DNA of 64,000 bases from Prosopocoilus inquinatus (GCA_036172665.1 CM069877.1:11614501-11678500), one strand, 5' to 3'; counted from the first letter of the stretch, positions 43,274 through 55,940 are shown. The notes: generated by a model from the letters alone, not told the origin. Program-made: numbers and translations.

Positions 43274-45213
43274 CAGCGTGGAAACTAAGTAGCGGATAAA
43301 ATCCATAACTCCGTTAATATTTGTAATAAAGCAAAAATCTAAAAGGGGTATAGCAATTCAAATTACAGCGCATAAGAAGAAGTATATGTTGAGATATTTG
43401 CATGAATTTTTTTTAAGTTATGACGTCATCAAGATTTTTTTTAAATGACAACCTATATTTATTTTATTTTTGATTTCGGTGGGATTCTTTAACCTGCTTT
43501 CAACAGTATAAAATTTTGGATCGATTACATAACAAAAAAATTCAAGAAAAACGGCCATAAAAGTTTAATTGTAAAGTTGAAGAAATAAACAGAACATCTA
43601 GTTAGCTAGGTTTAAAACGAAACAAAATTAATCTGTAAATAAACAAAATTTGATTTTGACAGTCATTGAAATCACAATAAATGTTCAAACTGACGACCAT
43701 GCACCAACTGACAATACCCAAGACGCTCATAAAATTCATTTATTACATTTTGAATAGTTTGAGGTGTTATTAACCTACACTCCTGTCGAATTCTTTCTTT
43801 AAGATCGTCTAAGTTGTTAGGTCTATTTTTATACACCTTGCTTTTTAAGTACCCCCATAGAAAAAAGTCTAATGGCGTTAGATCAGGGGATCTAGCTGGC
43901 CATTCCATTGGACCTCTTCTTCCTATCCATCTACCTGGGAACATCTCGTCCAAATAACGTCGCACATCAACTGCGTAGTGTGGCGGAGCACCGTCGTGTT
44001 GCATCCAAATGTTATTGTTTGGTACGTCACAGTCATTTTCATTAGGAAATAATATCGCCAATGCAGGTACTAATTCGAATTGTAAGAAGTGTAGATATTT
44101 CTCATCAGTTAAATTACCTTCGATAAAGAATGGACCTAAAATTCTGTCACCGACAATTCCTGTCCATACGTTGAGCTCCTGGGGATGTTGAGTGTGAGCT
44201 TCTTGCATCCAGTGGGGATTTTCCCTAGACCAATATCGACAATTATGTCTGTTAACAGTTCCATGTAAAGTAAAACTTGCCTCATCAGAAAAAATTATAC
44301 GCTGCGAGAACATTGGATCACGATTGCAAATTTCCAACATTTCTTCACAAAATTCTTGTCTATGATCATAGTCAGTTTCTGCTGACTCATGGACTAATTT
44401 TACTTTATACGGATGAAACTTTTGCATTTTTAAAAGTTTCAGTACCGAGGTATGGCTCAGGTTGTGCTCTAAAGCAATGTCTCGACTAGTCGAATGCGGA
44501 TTATTTTCTATTTTTAGTAAAATATCAAGCTGCACATCGTCAATTAATTTTGTCTTAGGGTGGCCAGTTTTTGGAAGGTCTTTCACAATACCGTAATTTC
44601 GAAATTTATTTTCTATTCTGCTGACTGTGGATTGACTTATTTGCTGATCAGGATATTTGTCTATAAAAGTCGACACACCTCTTGATGAGTTCTAATTCGA
44701 TCGCCATACCCAATCATCATTAGAACTTCAATTCTTTGTTTTTCAGTCAGCAACACCATTTTGGTAAAAGGTTTTTAATAATTAGTGTAACTCCTACTAT
44801 CCACAGGGAATAAAAATACTCACTTTATTGTGATAGGTATTTACAAGTTCTTGTCGATCAAACAAATTTTGTTTGTTTTACACCTAGCTAACTAGATATT
44901 CTGTTAATTTCTTCAACTTTACAATTAAACTTTTATGGCCGTTTTTCTTGAATTTTTTGTTATGTAATCGATTAAAAATTTTATACTGTTGAAAGTAGGT
45001 TAAAAAAACCCATCGAAATCAAAAATAAAAAATATAGGTTGTCATTTAAAAAAAATCTTGATGACGTCATAACTTAAAAAAAATTCATGAAAATATCTCA
45101 AAATATACTTCTTATGCGCTGTAATTTGAATCGCTATACCCCTTTTAGATTTTTGCTTTATTACAAATATTAACGGAGTTATGGATTTTATCCGCTACTT
45201 AGTTTCCACGCTG
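43274..45213 (-). mobile_element. DD41D (rosa-like) Tc1/mariner element with 350-bp TIRs
   Basis: Ends CAGCGTGGAAACTAAG and CTTAGTTTCCACGCTG, flanked by TA on each side (43272-43273, 45214-45215), the Tc1/mariner target. The terminal inverted repeats extend about 345-350 bp (to about 43622 and from about 44866) and are roughly 95% identical by eye. The transposase lies between them on the minus strand. Confidence 0.93.
43672..44759 (-). pseudogene. DD41D mariner-family transposase with one frameshift
   Basis: ATG at 44759 opens MVLLTEKQRIEVLMMIGYG and continues to EVCRLL, then stops; the next frame resumes immediately with IDKYPDQQISQSTVSRIENK. A one-base loss in the A4 run on + (44665-44668) explains the break. 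The rest, 334 codons, is open: helix-turn-helix DNA-binding region, first catalytic Asp in IIFSDEASF, second in MQHDGAPPHY, third in SPDLTPLDFFLWG. There are 41 residues between the second and third Asp, hence DD41D, the spacing of rosa elements. Length and motifs are otherwise complete, so the copy died recently. Confidence 0.92.
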
Positions 45214-45215
45214 TA

Positions 45216-46230
45216 TAATGAATCTAACGCTTGTTGATCATGTACCCGGCCTTGTGTGTATCAGTGAACACTTATTTGCTGACATTCGATAATGCAGATA
45301 AATGCATGCCAGTAAATCACAAACAGAGGTTAAACGTCAAGTGATCGCTTGATGACCACGATCACCGTACATCGAAAACCTTCGGTTTTCACTTTTTATT
45401 TTACTTCTCCGCACATTTTTTTTTATTTATTACTTATTTATTTATGCACGTATACGTATTAAACTGAATTTCAAAGTGAAAGAGGAAATATACAGCTTGT
45501 TAAAAATTCTTGGAATTTCACTTCGTGACCTGATATGTTAAGTAATTACACCAAATTGACGGTTATTATTAAATACAAAGTGAATTGCAGAATGTTTCCG
45601 TGTAATCTCTTGCGACTTCATGCAACATTATGTAAAGTTTGCGATTTACGTGAGCGGAATTAATTTTTCTACCATTTGTAATAATTAATTAATTGGCTTC
45701 TGTCCTTCGCCCAGAACACTCTATCATTATTCATTATTAACGTTTTTTTAATGCTTGTATTTATTTTGATTGGCTCGCTGTATGTACGTGGAGGGAATAT
45801 CTTTATCTTTATTTTTCTGGTGAATCGAAGATTCCATTCCGTCCAGACAAAGGACGACAGATTCACTTTGACGTCGTTATCTCCGTTGTTCTTGTAGTGA
45901 TCTTCTCTGTTTCGGCGGGAGGCAAAGACGAATCTATTTGTGTCTGTTTGCCGTCGGCGATATGGATTTATCATCGGTCCTTCTTTTATATTGCCGGATT
46001 GTTTATCTGGAGGCAAATATTCGATCGCTTAGTAGAACGACTAAATCTATGCACAGATAAGTTATTGTGTTTGTTTGAGGTTTGAAATTCGAAGTTTATT
46101 CTTGTTCATCTCCAAAAATGGCGAAAACAACCGTACAAAAATCAATTGTAAAATAGTTGAGGTCAAACGAGCGCAAACATGTGCCCTCCTATAAAAGTTA
46201 CACTCGGTATAAGAATCATTATTACAGTAT
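45216..46230. other. No gene recognised
   Basis: Frames at 45669-46016 (minus) and 45897-46085 (plus) lack motifs. A moderately GC-rich block at 45830-46040 could be regulatory or an unrecognised exon. Confidence 0.3.
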
Positions 46231-46384
46231 TTTTCTTTTGGTTTTCCCCCTTCGTCAATTGTGTTTCCCAATTTGTCAAAAAATCATTTTCGAGTTTCTG
46301 AATTGTTAAGTCGTATATCAAATAGGAAAGTCATTCGACAAATTGGGAAACATAATTGATAAAAGGAGAAAACCAAAAGAGAAA
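46231..46384. mobile_element. Hairpin MITE
   Basis: TTTTGGTTTTCCCCC..CAATTGTGTTTCCCAATTTGTC faces GACAAATTGGGAAACATAATTG..GAGAAAACCAAAAGA; arms of about 48 bp with a few mismatches. Confidence 0.75.
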
Positions 46385-46626
46385 GACTGTGTGGTAGTAT
46401 GTACTCCGTAAACCACTTAATTAAGCGCAAACTATTATATTAAATATCGTGAAAAGATCATTATACTTACTGTTTTCATTCTTTATTAAAAAAAATAATA
46501 TAAAATGTAACGCTATTTTTCTCGCGAGAACGAAACGTTTCTGGTCATTTGTTTATTAAAGAAAATCCATCTATTTTTTGAAGTTCTATCGAAATCTGAC
46601 TTCATCAAGATTAAACCTGAAACATC

Positions 46627-46631
<5 letters not shown>

Positions 46632-46664
<33 letters not shown>
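46632..46664. repeat. (TA)n microsatellite
   Basis: About 16 TA units in an uninterrupted run. Confidence 0.95.
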
Positions 46665-46668
<4 letters not shown>

Positions 46669-47400
46669 GGACGTTACCTATTATAATTGCTCTAATAATT
46701 CGGTACTATAGTTACAAATTTTTTTTAATTCTTCGCCATGTAAAAACGAAATTTTTACTTTTCTGTCATTGTCTTACTGAAATCACAATTTTTTTTTTGT
46801 GCGTTTACATTGGTCAGAAACAATCGAGAAAAAAATGCCTTCAAAAATATGTGTACCCTATCGACTATAAGTTAAAAAAAAAATTAAAAAAGTTCCCTGG
46901 AAATTTCAGTGTTAAGTAAAACGTCGTTTCGATTTTTCTCTACTCCTAAATTTTCATCATTTTGTTTCTTTTATGTTTTGTAACATTTTTGTGCTAGTTT
47001 TTTGGCGAGAGCTCAATATTTTCTTGCTTGTTTACATTGGGAAGAGCATTCGAGAGAAAAGGGCTTGAAAAGCGTATTACATTACAAGTCTTAACATATA
47101 GCTGCAGGGCCGGAGCAAGGGTAGTCGGAAACCCTTATGCAAAATAGTTAAAACGTTAATTTTGTCAAATTTTTGCTTAACTTTGAACCAGTTTTAATGA
47201 TTGCTAATGAAATAGCTCGTAACTTAAAAAAATTTCGTAATTTTAGAATCAGATAGTGATGCCAACCGTGACGATTAATCACCAAATGGACGATAAACCG
47301 TGGTAACCGTTTGGTTTACTTAGCAGTTAGTGGCAATTCTAAAATAGGGAAAAATTAAGTTTGGTATATAACAGATTTTTTTTTAATTTATTTTTAAAAT
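46665..47400. other. No gene recognised
   Basis: AT-rich DNA; the frame at 46578-46919 runs through the microsatellite and is not believed. Confidence 0.35.
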
Positions 47401-48335
47401 TTTTACTTAAGTTGACTAGACGTTGAGATTGGTTAAACTTCATTTTCATTGATTTTTAATTTGTAACAATTTTTATACTTTTATTTTTTTGCAATTTTCA
47501 ATATAAATTTGTGTTAAACGGACTTAGGTTAAGATCAGTTGGATTGTATTGATCTTGACGTTAGTTCAACTTCATTTAATTGATTCTTAATTTTTTTTTT
47601 AATCATTACTTTCAATTTTTCTTGTAATTTATAATCTTTTACTTGTGTTAGTGAATCGAATTGATTTTGAGATATGTTGAGCTTAACTTTAACTCATGAA
47701 CTTTATGAAGAGTATTTTTTTACTTAAATTTTTTTCAAGTATTTAAAAAAAAATCTTGTGTAGAATGGAGTGCAATGTAACATAGTAAGTTGCGATTTAT
47801 TTTTTGTACTTTTAATTTTTTTAAATATTGTTTAAAATTTGTTTCTTGGGTTGAATGGAATTGAGTGCAGTGATATTGGGTTCACTTTGATAATCTTTTT
47901 GTTTTTTTTTACTTATTTTTTTAATGGTTTTTTGTCTTTTAATTTTTTTCCTTCGGATTAATAGAATCGAGCTTAGTTGTTAGTCGAATTTTGGTTGATA
48001 CTGACATTGGTCGAACTTGGCTTTAATCATTTTTCTATTCTTACATTTTTTACTTTTAATTTTTTACTTAATCTATTAAATACAGTTAGGTTAAGTTCAG
48101 TTGACCTTGAAATTTGTTGAGCTTAATTTGAACATTTCTTACTTTTAATTTTTGTTTCTTTTTTTTAATTTTTCACTTGTATCGAATGGAGTTAGGTTGG
48201 GTTCAGTTACATTGGGTTAACAACTTTAATTTTTTTATCGTTTTTTATTTTTTTATTTTTGCTTGGATTAAGTAGAGTTGAGTTCAATTGTTGAATCAAG
48301 CTTGGTTGACCTTGATTGTTCGACCGGTTTTTACT
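47401..48335. repeat. T-rich GGTTnAGTT..GACCTTGA array
   Basis: Diverged units with TTGGGTTCAGTT or TTAAGTTCAGTTGACCTTGA and GTTGAGCTTAA at about 47520, 47650, 47860, 48085, 48190 and 48280, same family as 32.6 kb. Confidence 0.6.
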
Positions 48336-48344
48336 TTTCAGGAA

Positions 48345-48610
48345 GGAAAGTCTTTTAAAAAGCTTTAATTTACAGCCACTTTAAGAATAAGGAAACAAAT
48401 GCATTTTTTTAAGGTTAAGGTCACTTTAAATTTAAAGTCCTATTATGAAATCGGCCGTTATGGCCGTTTTCATAATCAGACTTTAGGGAAGCTTTAATTT
48501 AAAGTCACTTTAAGAATAGGGAAACAAATGTATTCTTTTAGGTTAAAGTAACTATAAATTTAAAGTCTTATTATGAAATCGGCCGTTGGTTCGATTATGA
48601 AATCGGGCCT
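48345..48610. mobile_element. Two adjacent copies of a hairpin MITE
   Basis: AAGCTTTAATTT..AGTCACTTTAAGAATA..GGAAACAAATG..TTTAAAGTC.TATTATGAAATCGGCCGTT occurs twice (about 48355-48465 and 48485-48595); each copy has inverted halves. A relative lies at 12410-12550. Confidence 0.7.
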
Positions 48611-49390
48611 AAGTCGTGTTTAGAATATGACATTTTATGTAAGTTCAACAAACTATCAGACACATTCTATTTGATACTTAAACGAAGTTTATGCGTCAGT
48701 TAAGTTTTAATTAGAACGTGATTAAATGTCATACTCTAAGCACGAGTTAAATTTAAGTTCTGCTGAAGGCTAGAAGCAAACTAGAGCGGAAACGCGTAAG
48801 GTTGCGGGTTTGCTTGTAAGTATCTATGCAGGATATAATAAAAATGAGGGCGCTGCACTTACGAAAATAAAGAGGAAATTTCATATTACGAGTTTAGGGT
48901 ACGTTAAATTTATTTTAAAATAAAATCTCGATATACTTAATAAACAAATTTATTTAAAACGTTACAATAAAACATTAATTTATTTCAATAGCCGAACGAT
49001 CCGTTGTAAACTCTAACGCAAACTGTCATTTTCATTCACCGGGCGCTCGCTTTTATAACCCGGCTGGTTACGCGATTTTTTTCGCGCAGAAAATTCTGTC
49101 CGCCGAAGTTTCGAGAACGTGACGCGCCCGGCTCTGACGCGTGTAGCTTCGGTCTGGTGCCGTTGAACCATGACAATATAAACATGTATACAAAAGAAGT
49201 CGTTGTTTACAGCAGCCAAATTTCTTGTTTGAATTTTTACAAAGTAACTTAAATTTCGTAACAACTTCGGAAAAAGAAATTGTTGTCAGGCTTTCTAGAT
49301 TTTCAATTGTTTTTACCTTTTTTCTTTTAATGGTACGTAATGTTTTTAATACAATTTAAAAAATAGTAGGCCTCTTTGGGAAATAATATT
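48611..49390. other. No gene recognised
   Basis: A GC-rich block at 49010-49180 (GGGCGCTCG..TTTATAACCCGG..TCGCGCAG..GACGCGCCCGG) stands out from the AT-rich background; the minus-strand frame there has no known motif. Confidence 0.35.
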
Positions 49391-49394
49391 TTAG

Positions 49395-49735
49395 AGACAT
49401 GATTAGTTTGACGTTCTGAAAACGACGTGTTAAATAGAAGAAAAAAAAAGACATGGTGTTTCACTAAGAAAACTCAAAAACAATTGAAAAAACAATAAAA
49501 TTAGTTTGAATTTATGAACCCGGCGTGCGGTGCATTAAATAAAAAACATTGTGTTCCACTAAAAAAATCCAAAAAAAAAAACAATTGCAGAAACAATAAA
49601 ATTAGTTTGACGTTAAATAAAACAACATTGCGTTTCATTAAAAAAAAAAAAACAAAAACAAAAACAATTGAAAAAACAATAAAATTAGTTTGACGTTCTG
49701 AACCGAACGCGTTAAATGAAAAAGACATTGTCTTC
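49395..49735. repeat. Tandem repeat, about 85-99-bp unit, four copies
   Basis: ATAAAATTAGTTTGACGTTCTGAA..GCGTTAAATGAAAAAGACATTG..TCCACT recurs with AATTAGTTTGA at 49405, 49499, 49598 and 49682. Confidence 0.75.
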
Positions 49736-49740
49736 CACTG

Positions 49741-50236
49741 TTTCAGTTACTTGGTGAAAATTCAAATAAGGAAGTTTGCTTTCCCGTGACCACCCTATAC
49801 ATGACTTATGTAAACTTTCTTTTTAATTTTAATTTGAAGTAGCGGCATACATTTCACCCTGTATTTTTAGAAAAACGCTCTTGAATGTACACTGTCGTCT
49901 GTAAGTTTCAGCATGAATTTGTAATGAAGAAAAAAAAAAAGAATTTGCATGCATACTCACATCAGTAAATTTCTGTCAATTTCAACTTTTTGCAGCGTAC
50001 ATCGATTGTGAGATGGAAATTCGACCTAGTTTCAGTTATTTCGTGAAAATTCAAATAAGAAAGTTGGCTTTCCCATGAACACCCTGTGCATGTTGATGTA
50101 AACTGTTTATTTAATTTTGATCTGAAGTCAACGGCCTACGTTTTTGTTACACGCTGTATATTTTGAAAAACACTCTCAAAATTATACGTACACTGTCGAA
50201 TGTAAGCTTTAGCATATTAAAAAAAAATAATTCGCA
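49741..50236. repeat. About 290-bp tandem repeat, left part
   Basis: CAGTTACTTGGTGAAAATTC (49744) and CAGTTATTTCGTGAAAATTC (50033) start two units with shared CGCTCTTGAATGTACACTGTC, AAGTTTCAGCATG and CGTCAGTAAATTTC blocks. The array resumes at 51965. Confidence 0.7.
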
Positions 50237-51015
50237 TGTACAGTTTCTTTTTTAATATTTTGCACCCTATCTCGAGGTTTTATTTTAGTAGCTAGAGAAA
50301 AACCGTAAATATAAAAGCTGTAGGGTTTTATGTCTATTATCTATAGAGTTATGACAAGAAACAAAGTGTACTGCAAATTGGAAAAAAATGCAATTTTTTT
50401 TTAATGGAACACCCTGTTTATGTTTGCTCACGTGAAAGATCATTTCTTCCTGAATTCAAAAATATATAATATGTTGATATTTAAAAGAGCCGTTGGTGAA
50501 ATATTTAAGGTTAGAATATCAATGAATTTATATTTAAAATATTAAGACGGTCTGGAACTTTGTTTTTTTATTATTATTAATTCATTGTATAGGGTTTCCA
50601 GCACTTGAATTTCCATTGTTTTTATTGCCAACTAAAACAACGATTTAAAACTTTTTTAAGCATATTTTCAGGGCGTCTAGATTTTTAAACGTCATTATAC
50701 TGATATTTTAAATTTGATTATATCATGAACGGCCCCTCCAAATGTCAACATATTATATATATATATGTTTTTGAAATCAGGAAAAAAATGATATTTCATC
50801 TTAGCAAACAATATACAGGGTGTTCCATTAAAAAAAAAAACATAAATTGTGTTTTCTTCTGCAACTAGCGGTGCGCTTTTGTTTCTTGCGATAACTCTAA
50901 AAGATAATAGGCATAAAACCCTGCAGCTCTTGCGTTTAAAGTTTTTCTCTGGCTTCTAAAATAAAACCTGTGGATACGGTGCAAAATGCAAAATATAAAA
51001 AAAACCTGTACAGCG
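50237..51015. mobile_element. Foldback element 1
   Basis: Arms of about 250 bp: TATTTTGCACC..GGTTTTATTTTAG at the left and CTAAAATAAAACC..GGTGCAAAATG at the right, each arm also holding ATGGAACACCCTGT or its complement. Confidence 0.72.
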
Positions 51016-51964
51016 TGACTACGCGAGAATTCCTACCCCCTTTAACTCCTTTGTTTTTGATTTCAGGAAAAAACGTTTAATACAAAACTTATAGGGACTA
51101 ATTCAAAGTTTCTCCGTGTGCTCACAGAAAAATAATTGATGGTCGGATAAACGAAATATAAACTAAAGTTAAGTTTTTTTTTTAATGGAACAACCTGTAT
51201 ATTATTACGATTTTCGATTCTAAATTAAATTCTACAGGTACTATGTATATAATAAAACCTATTATGTAGAAGGCGTCTATAAAATAATTCCTATTTAATT
51301 TATTTTATTTTTGAATTTTAGAAATAGAAAACTTGAATAATGATTCTTTTATACTAAGAGACGTGAATCAAAATATGTTAAAAAGATTTACACTTTGTGT
51401 AAAAAAAAATTGAAGATGTTTCACATTAAATTTTTAAAATTCAATTTTTCCGAAATATTTTTCGTTTCTAGTTAAAAGTTTAATTTTTAGAAAACATGTA
51501 AACATGTAATGGTAAAATTTTATTTAATGTTATTTTATTTAAAACCAAAACTTCGTTTATTTTTTTAGGTATCCGACGCTCAATTGTTTGTTGTGAATAT
51601 CTGTAGCAGTACTGAAATGAATTCTACAAGTTTTTTTATCCTTTTTTGTTTCTAAAATAAAAAATAAAAAAATTAAGCAGGAATTATTTTATAGACACCT
51701 TCTACGTTATTAGTTTTATTATACATATAGTCCCATTAGAATTTTATTTCGGATCGAAAAACGTAAAAAAATACAGGGTATTCCATTAAAAAAAAAAACT
51801 TAATTTTACTTTATATCTCTTTTATCCGACCATCAATTGTTTTTCTGTGACCACACAGAGAAATTTTGAATTAGTCCCTTTAAGTTTTGTAGTAAACATT
51901 TTTTTCTGTAATCAAAAATAAAAGAGTTAAAGGCCGTAGAAATTCTCGCGTAGTCACCTTGTAC
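51008..51964. mobile_element. Foldback element 2, abutting element 1
   Basis: Left end CGTGACTACGCGAGAATT, right end AATTCTCGCGTAGTCACC; arms of about 300 bp with ATTGATGGTCGGATAAACGA and its complement, and again AATGGAACA.CCTGTAT in the arms. Confidence 0.75.
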
Positions 51965-52440
51965 TTAGTCTTTCGTCTGTAAGTTTCAACGTGCATTTGT
52001 ATTGAAAAACAAAAAAATAATTTGTATATACACTCGCGTCAGTAAATTTCAGTCAATTTCATTTACAATAAAGTCGGTTCTGTACTTCATACATTGATTG
52101 TGAGACAAAATTCGAGTTAGTTTCAGTTACTTCATGAAAAATTCAAATATGAATGTTGGCTTTCTCGTGAAACGTAATTTTTTTTTTAATTTTGATCTAA
52201 AGTACCGGCCTACGTTGTTGTTTGACCCTGTATATTTTTTGGAAAAGCGTTCTCAAAATTATGAGTACACTGTCGTATGCAAGTTTTAGCATGCGTCTGT
52301 ATTGAAAGAAAAAGAATTTGTATATACACTCGCGTCAGTAAATTTCAATCAATTTTATTTAAGTACAGTAAAGTCGTTTCTCTGCTTCACAGCGTGCATT
52401 GATTGTGAGACAAACATGAAACATGAACATGGGGGAAATG
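51965..52440. repeat. About 290-bp tandem repeat, right part
   Basis: Units with CTGTAAGTTTCAACGTGCATTTGTATTGAA, ACACTCGCGTCAGTAAATTTC and TTCAGTTACTTCATGAAAAATTC, continuing the array at 49.7 kb. Confidence 0.65.
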
Positions 52441-52694
52441 AAAAATTTTTCTGTTAGAAATGAAGAGGGAATCTTGCACAGAGTTATTCATACCAATCGC
52501 TATCTGAAGTAGCGGCCTACATTTTTGTTATTTGGAAAAACGCTCTTAAAATGATATGTATACTATAGTCTGTAAGTTTCAGATACATTTGTATTGAACA
52601 AACGAGTTCGTATGTACTATGGCGCTCAACTTAAATGGCGCTCCTGTATGCGAACCACACCCCCTTGAGTATATTCAGCGTAAGAACCATGAAA

Positions 52695-53155
52695 CTGTCA
52701 AATGGTATCATTTATGGTGAGCGTCGTTGTACACTCGCGTCAGTAAATTTCGCAGTCAATTGCATTTACAATAAAGTCGTTTCCCTACTTCACTGATTGT
52801 GAGACAAATATGAACAAGTTACTTGGTGAAGTGAAAACTTTTTCTTAAACTGTCAAATGGTATCATTTATAGTCAGCGTCGTTGTACACTCGCGTCAGTA
52901 AATTTCGCAGTCAATTGCATTTACAATAAAGTCGTTTCCCTACTTCACAGATTGTGAGACAAATATGAACAGCTTACTTGGTGAAGTGAAAACTTTTTCT
53001 TAAACTGTCAAATAGTATCATTTATGGTCAGCGTCGTTGTACACTCGCGTCAGTAAATTTCGCAGTCAATTGCATTTACAATAAAGTCGTTTCCCTACTT
53101 CACAGATTGTGAGACAAATATGAACAAGTTGCTTGGTGAAGGGAAAACTTTTTGA
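52695..53155. repeat. 154-bp tandem repeat, three copies
   Basis: CTGTCAAATGGTATCATTTAT starts copies at about 52694, 52848 and 53003; copies are nearly identical (GTCGTTGTACACTCGCGTCA, AAGTCGTTTCCCTACTTCAC), hence a recent expansion of part of the preceding 290-bp unit. Confidence 0.88.
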
Positions 53156-53159
53156 AATG

Positions 53160-54560
53160 AGCATTGATTATTGCATAAAGATGTTCATTCTAATCCCAAC
53201 CAGTTTAAACATTTTTTCCTTTCAATTTGGTTTTGTCGCATTACGTAATATTTCGCAACGAAATACCGAATAGTCCAATCAAAACACGTGTTGTTCGCGT
53301 AGATTTTTGACGACCGACTTTATCTGATACCTCGTATCTTAACGGATGGATGATCAATGTATTGACATATCCATTACGCACTGATTAGAGTATTACGCCT
53401 TAAATAATTTTATTTTCGGTTCATTTCGGTCTGTAATTGGAGTGCGATGTCCGAAGGAACTTGACTTGCGTATTTTCCACTTCTTTCTGATCGAATGGAA
53501 CGAGATTAAAAGGAAATTAACGTATCGCAGGATGCTAATGGCATTTTTTCAAGTCTAACGTCAAAGTATCATCTATCTTCGTGACTTCGTATCACCGTGT
53601 AAGATACTTATTGGTTTTCTGTCTACGTGAAGCCTGTCATTTCATACATTTAAGTTAAAATGTGCCTGATTTAAAAAAAAAATTTAAATTATATTTGTAC
53701 TGTCACGCACCTATGTTTATGAAAGTATCTACAGTCGCGCTCGCATGAACCGGTACCTTTAAAAAAATATGACGTTCCTTTGTTTACAACCGCAACAGCA
53801 AAGTTACATCAACCACTTGCCTACAATTGAGTGCTCTAGAGTATTTTCATCTTATTTTAACCTCATGTATTAATAAGGGATGGAGATACTCCGAGAGTGC
53901 TCTAGAGTAGGCTATTAAATTCGTTGACGTAATCAGAGGTTATTGAAATGTAAACAAACGAACAGACAGAACAAATTGGAGTCGATCTCCTTTGTATACA
54001 AGATAATAATTTTATTGCCTTATTATCGCCGCTGAATTTCAAATTACATGCATTGTACATGTGTTGTATGTATACGACGGTGATAACAACTCGAACTTGT
54101 CCAACTATAAAACGGAATGCTTTTAGAATGACCTCCTGCGATTGCGGTCCCACTGAAAATTCGGCTGGAAATCGAGCCGCGTGTGGCTCCGTTACGTAAG
54201 GCTATCGCCGTCCTTTTCTGACGCACGAGCGAGACCGCCGACGTTTTTGTTTGCTCTCTTTGTGTCAATGAACCGTCGAGTTGTGCAATGCAGTTCTGGC
54301 ACACATACCAAGGTTAATCTAATTTCTGATTATTCGGGTGCTCTGTTCATCTCGATGATGATGCTAACTGAAACTTCAAGCACTAATTATGCCTTTGTGG
54401 AGAAAAATGGTTATATTATGGGCGCTAAGTGAACGCTTGTTCTTTGTTTGACTTTCGATCCAGCTGTTATCTCGTCTTTTGTTTGTATTGTGTTTGCCTT
54501 CCTGTTTCTTGGATGTAGTGTGTGTACATTACGGTTGTGTTTGTAAATTTTACACAGAAA
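53160..54560. other. No gene recognised
   Basis: Non-repetitive stretches with several short frames. TGCTCTAGAGTA occurs twice (53832, 53898). 54170-54310 is GC-rich and might be a promoter or exon, but no supporting motif was seen. Confidence 0.3.
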
Positions 54561-54570
54561 TTTCACGTTT

Positions 54571-54860
54571 GTTTGACTTTTCATTTCTGTTCTTTTTTTT
54601 ATACACAAATATGTTTTTACATTGTGTTTTAATTTTGTTTTCTTTTTTTTTAATTATGCCCAGAAAATTGTGTAATAAATTGTAGACATTTTTTTCTCTT
54701 TTTGACAGTAATCTAGTATAATCATCTTGTTTTTTTTTTTGAGTGATCGAACTTCGAATTGTATTCTTATTATCTAATAATGTGACGAGAAAAGAAACAG
54801 AAAGAAAATTAGGCTCCAAAGGCAACAGAATCAAGGAATCTGCTGGAAAGGACTACAAAA
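54571..54860. repeat. Second copy of the 38.3-kb dispersed repeat
   Basis: Same order of blocks as 38331-38625, with about 85% similarity by eye. Confidence 0.75.
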
Positions 54861-55194
54861 AAAAAGTTAGGCGCTTGATTGTTGAAGACATTTATCGCAG
54901 GTCTTTGGCTGGTTTGACGAAGACTTTAAATTCTTGCCGGTGGCAATTGTTAGTTGTGTTGTAGTTGTATAATTTCTCGAAAATTAGAATTAATTTAGTC
55001 AATAAATCTGTATATTTCGGTCGGGCCGTGTTTATTTTGTCTGCGATAACCAAAACAGCAATACACTTCAGTAATATGAGATATTCGAGGGTGAAAGCAT
55101 CTTACGGAAGCGTCGGTACATCGAATTGTTCGTGTATTAATGAAATGCAGTGAGATGTGATTGAAGGGTTGTTGAGGATGAGTAATATTCTTAT

Positions 55195-55330
55195 ATCGTG
55201 TTACTTGAAGGATAGATCTGTATTCGCCTAATGATTGGCAGAGTAGATTATCCTGAATAATGTTCTGAGGTTGTGATACCTGAGGGATCGATGTGTATTC
55301 GCCGAATTGTCGGTAGAGTAGATTATCGCC
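55195..55330. repeat. About 68-bp direct repeat, two copies
   Basis: GATCTGTATTCGCCTAATG..TGGCAGAGTAGATTATC and GATGTGTATTCGCCGAATT..CGGTAGAGTAGATTATC. On the minus strand both are open and give related peptides, but no known motif. Confidence 0.65.
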
Positions 55331-55546
55331 TCCACCTGCATTGTTCTGTATCCGCCAGTAGCTTGGATAAAGGGTAGTTAATGTCGGAAACACAGCTAGC
55401 TGTTTACCTGACCTAGTGGACTGCATTGTGCTTCCCAATAACGGTCATGACTTGGTGCATATCCGTGCTCGGTCGAAGTGCTGGAGGCACTTGTAGGAGG
55501 CGGTCACACCAATGATCCTGAGGGCATATGCTCAGGAGGCAAGGTA

Positions 55547-55940
55547 TGCTAATATCCACCTGGGGCTTATCTTTATCCATGCGAAGTACGAAGATGAACA
55601 TTGGTGGATACCTTCGCCGTGAGTTTCTTCCCCAACAGGGAGCTACAGCTTCTAGATTAACTGCTGGAGGGGGATGGGGGCAGATGAGCCCCCGGTGAGT
55701 AGATAACAGTTGTTATTGTTGAACATCAGACGTAAACACTGCATGTATGCTAATATCTGCCTGGGGCTTATCTTTATGCATGCGAAGTACGAAGATGAAC
55801 ATTGGTGGATACCTTCGCCGTGAGTTTCTTCCCCAACAGGGAGCTACAGCTTCTAGATTCACTGCTGGAGGGGGATGGGGGCAGAGGAGCCCTCGGTGAG
55901 TAGATAACAGTTGCACATCAGACGTAAACACTGCATGGTT
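55547..55940. repeat. About 195-bp direct duplication
   Basis: GCTAATATC.(A/G)CCTGGGGCTTATC through CATCAGACGTAAACACTGCATG occurs twice in tandem with few differences (a short indel near TTGTTATTG). Confidence 0.85.
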
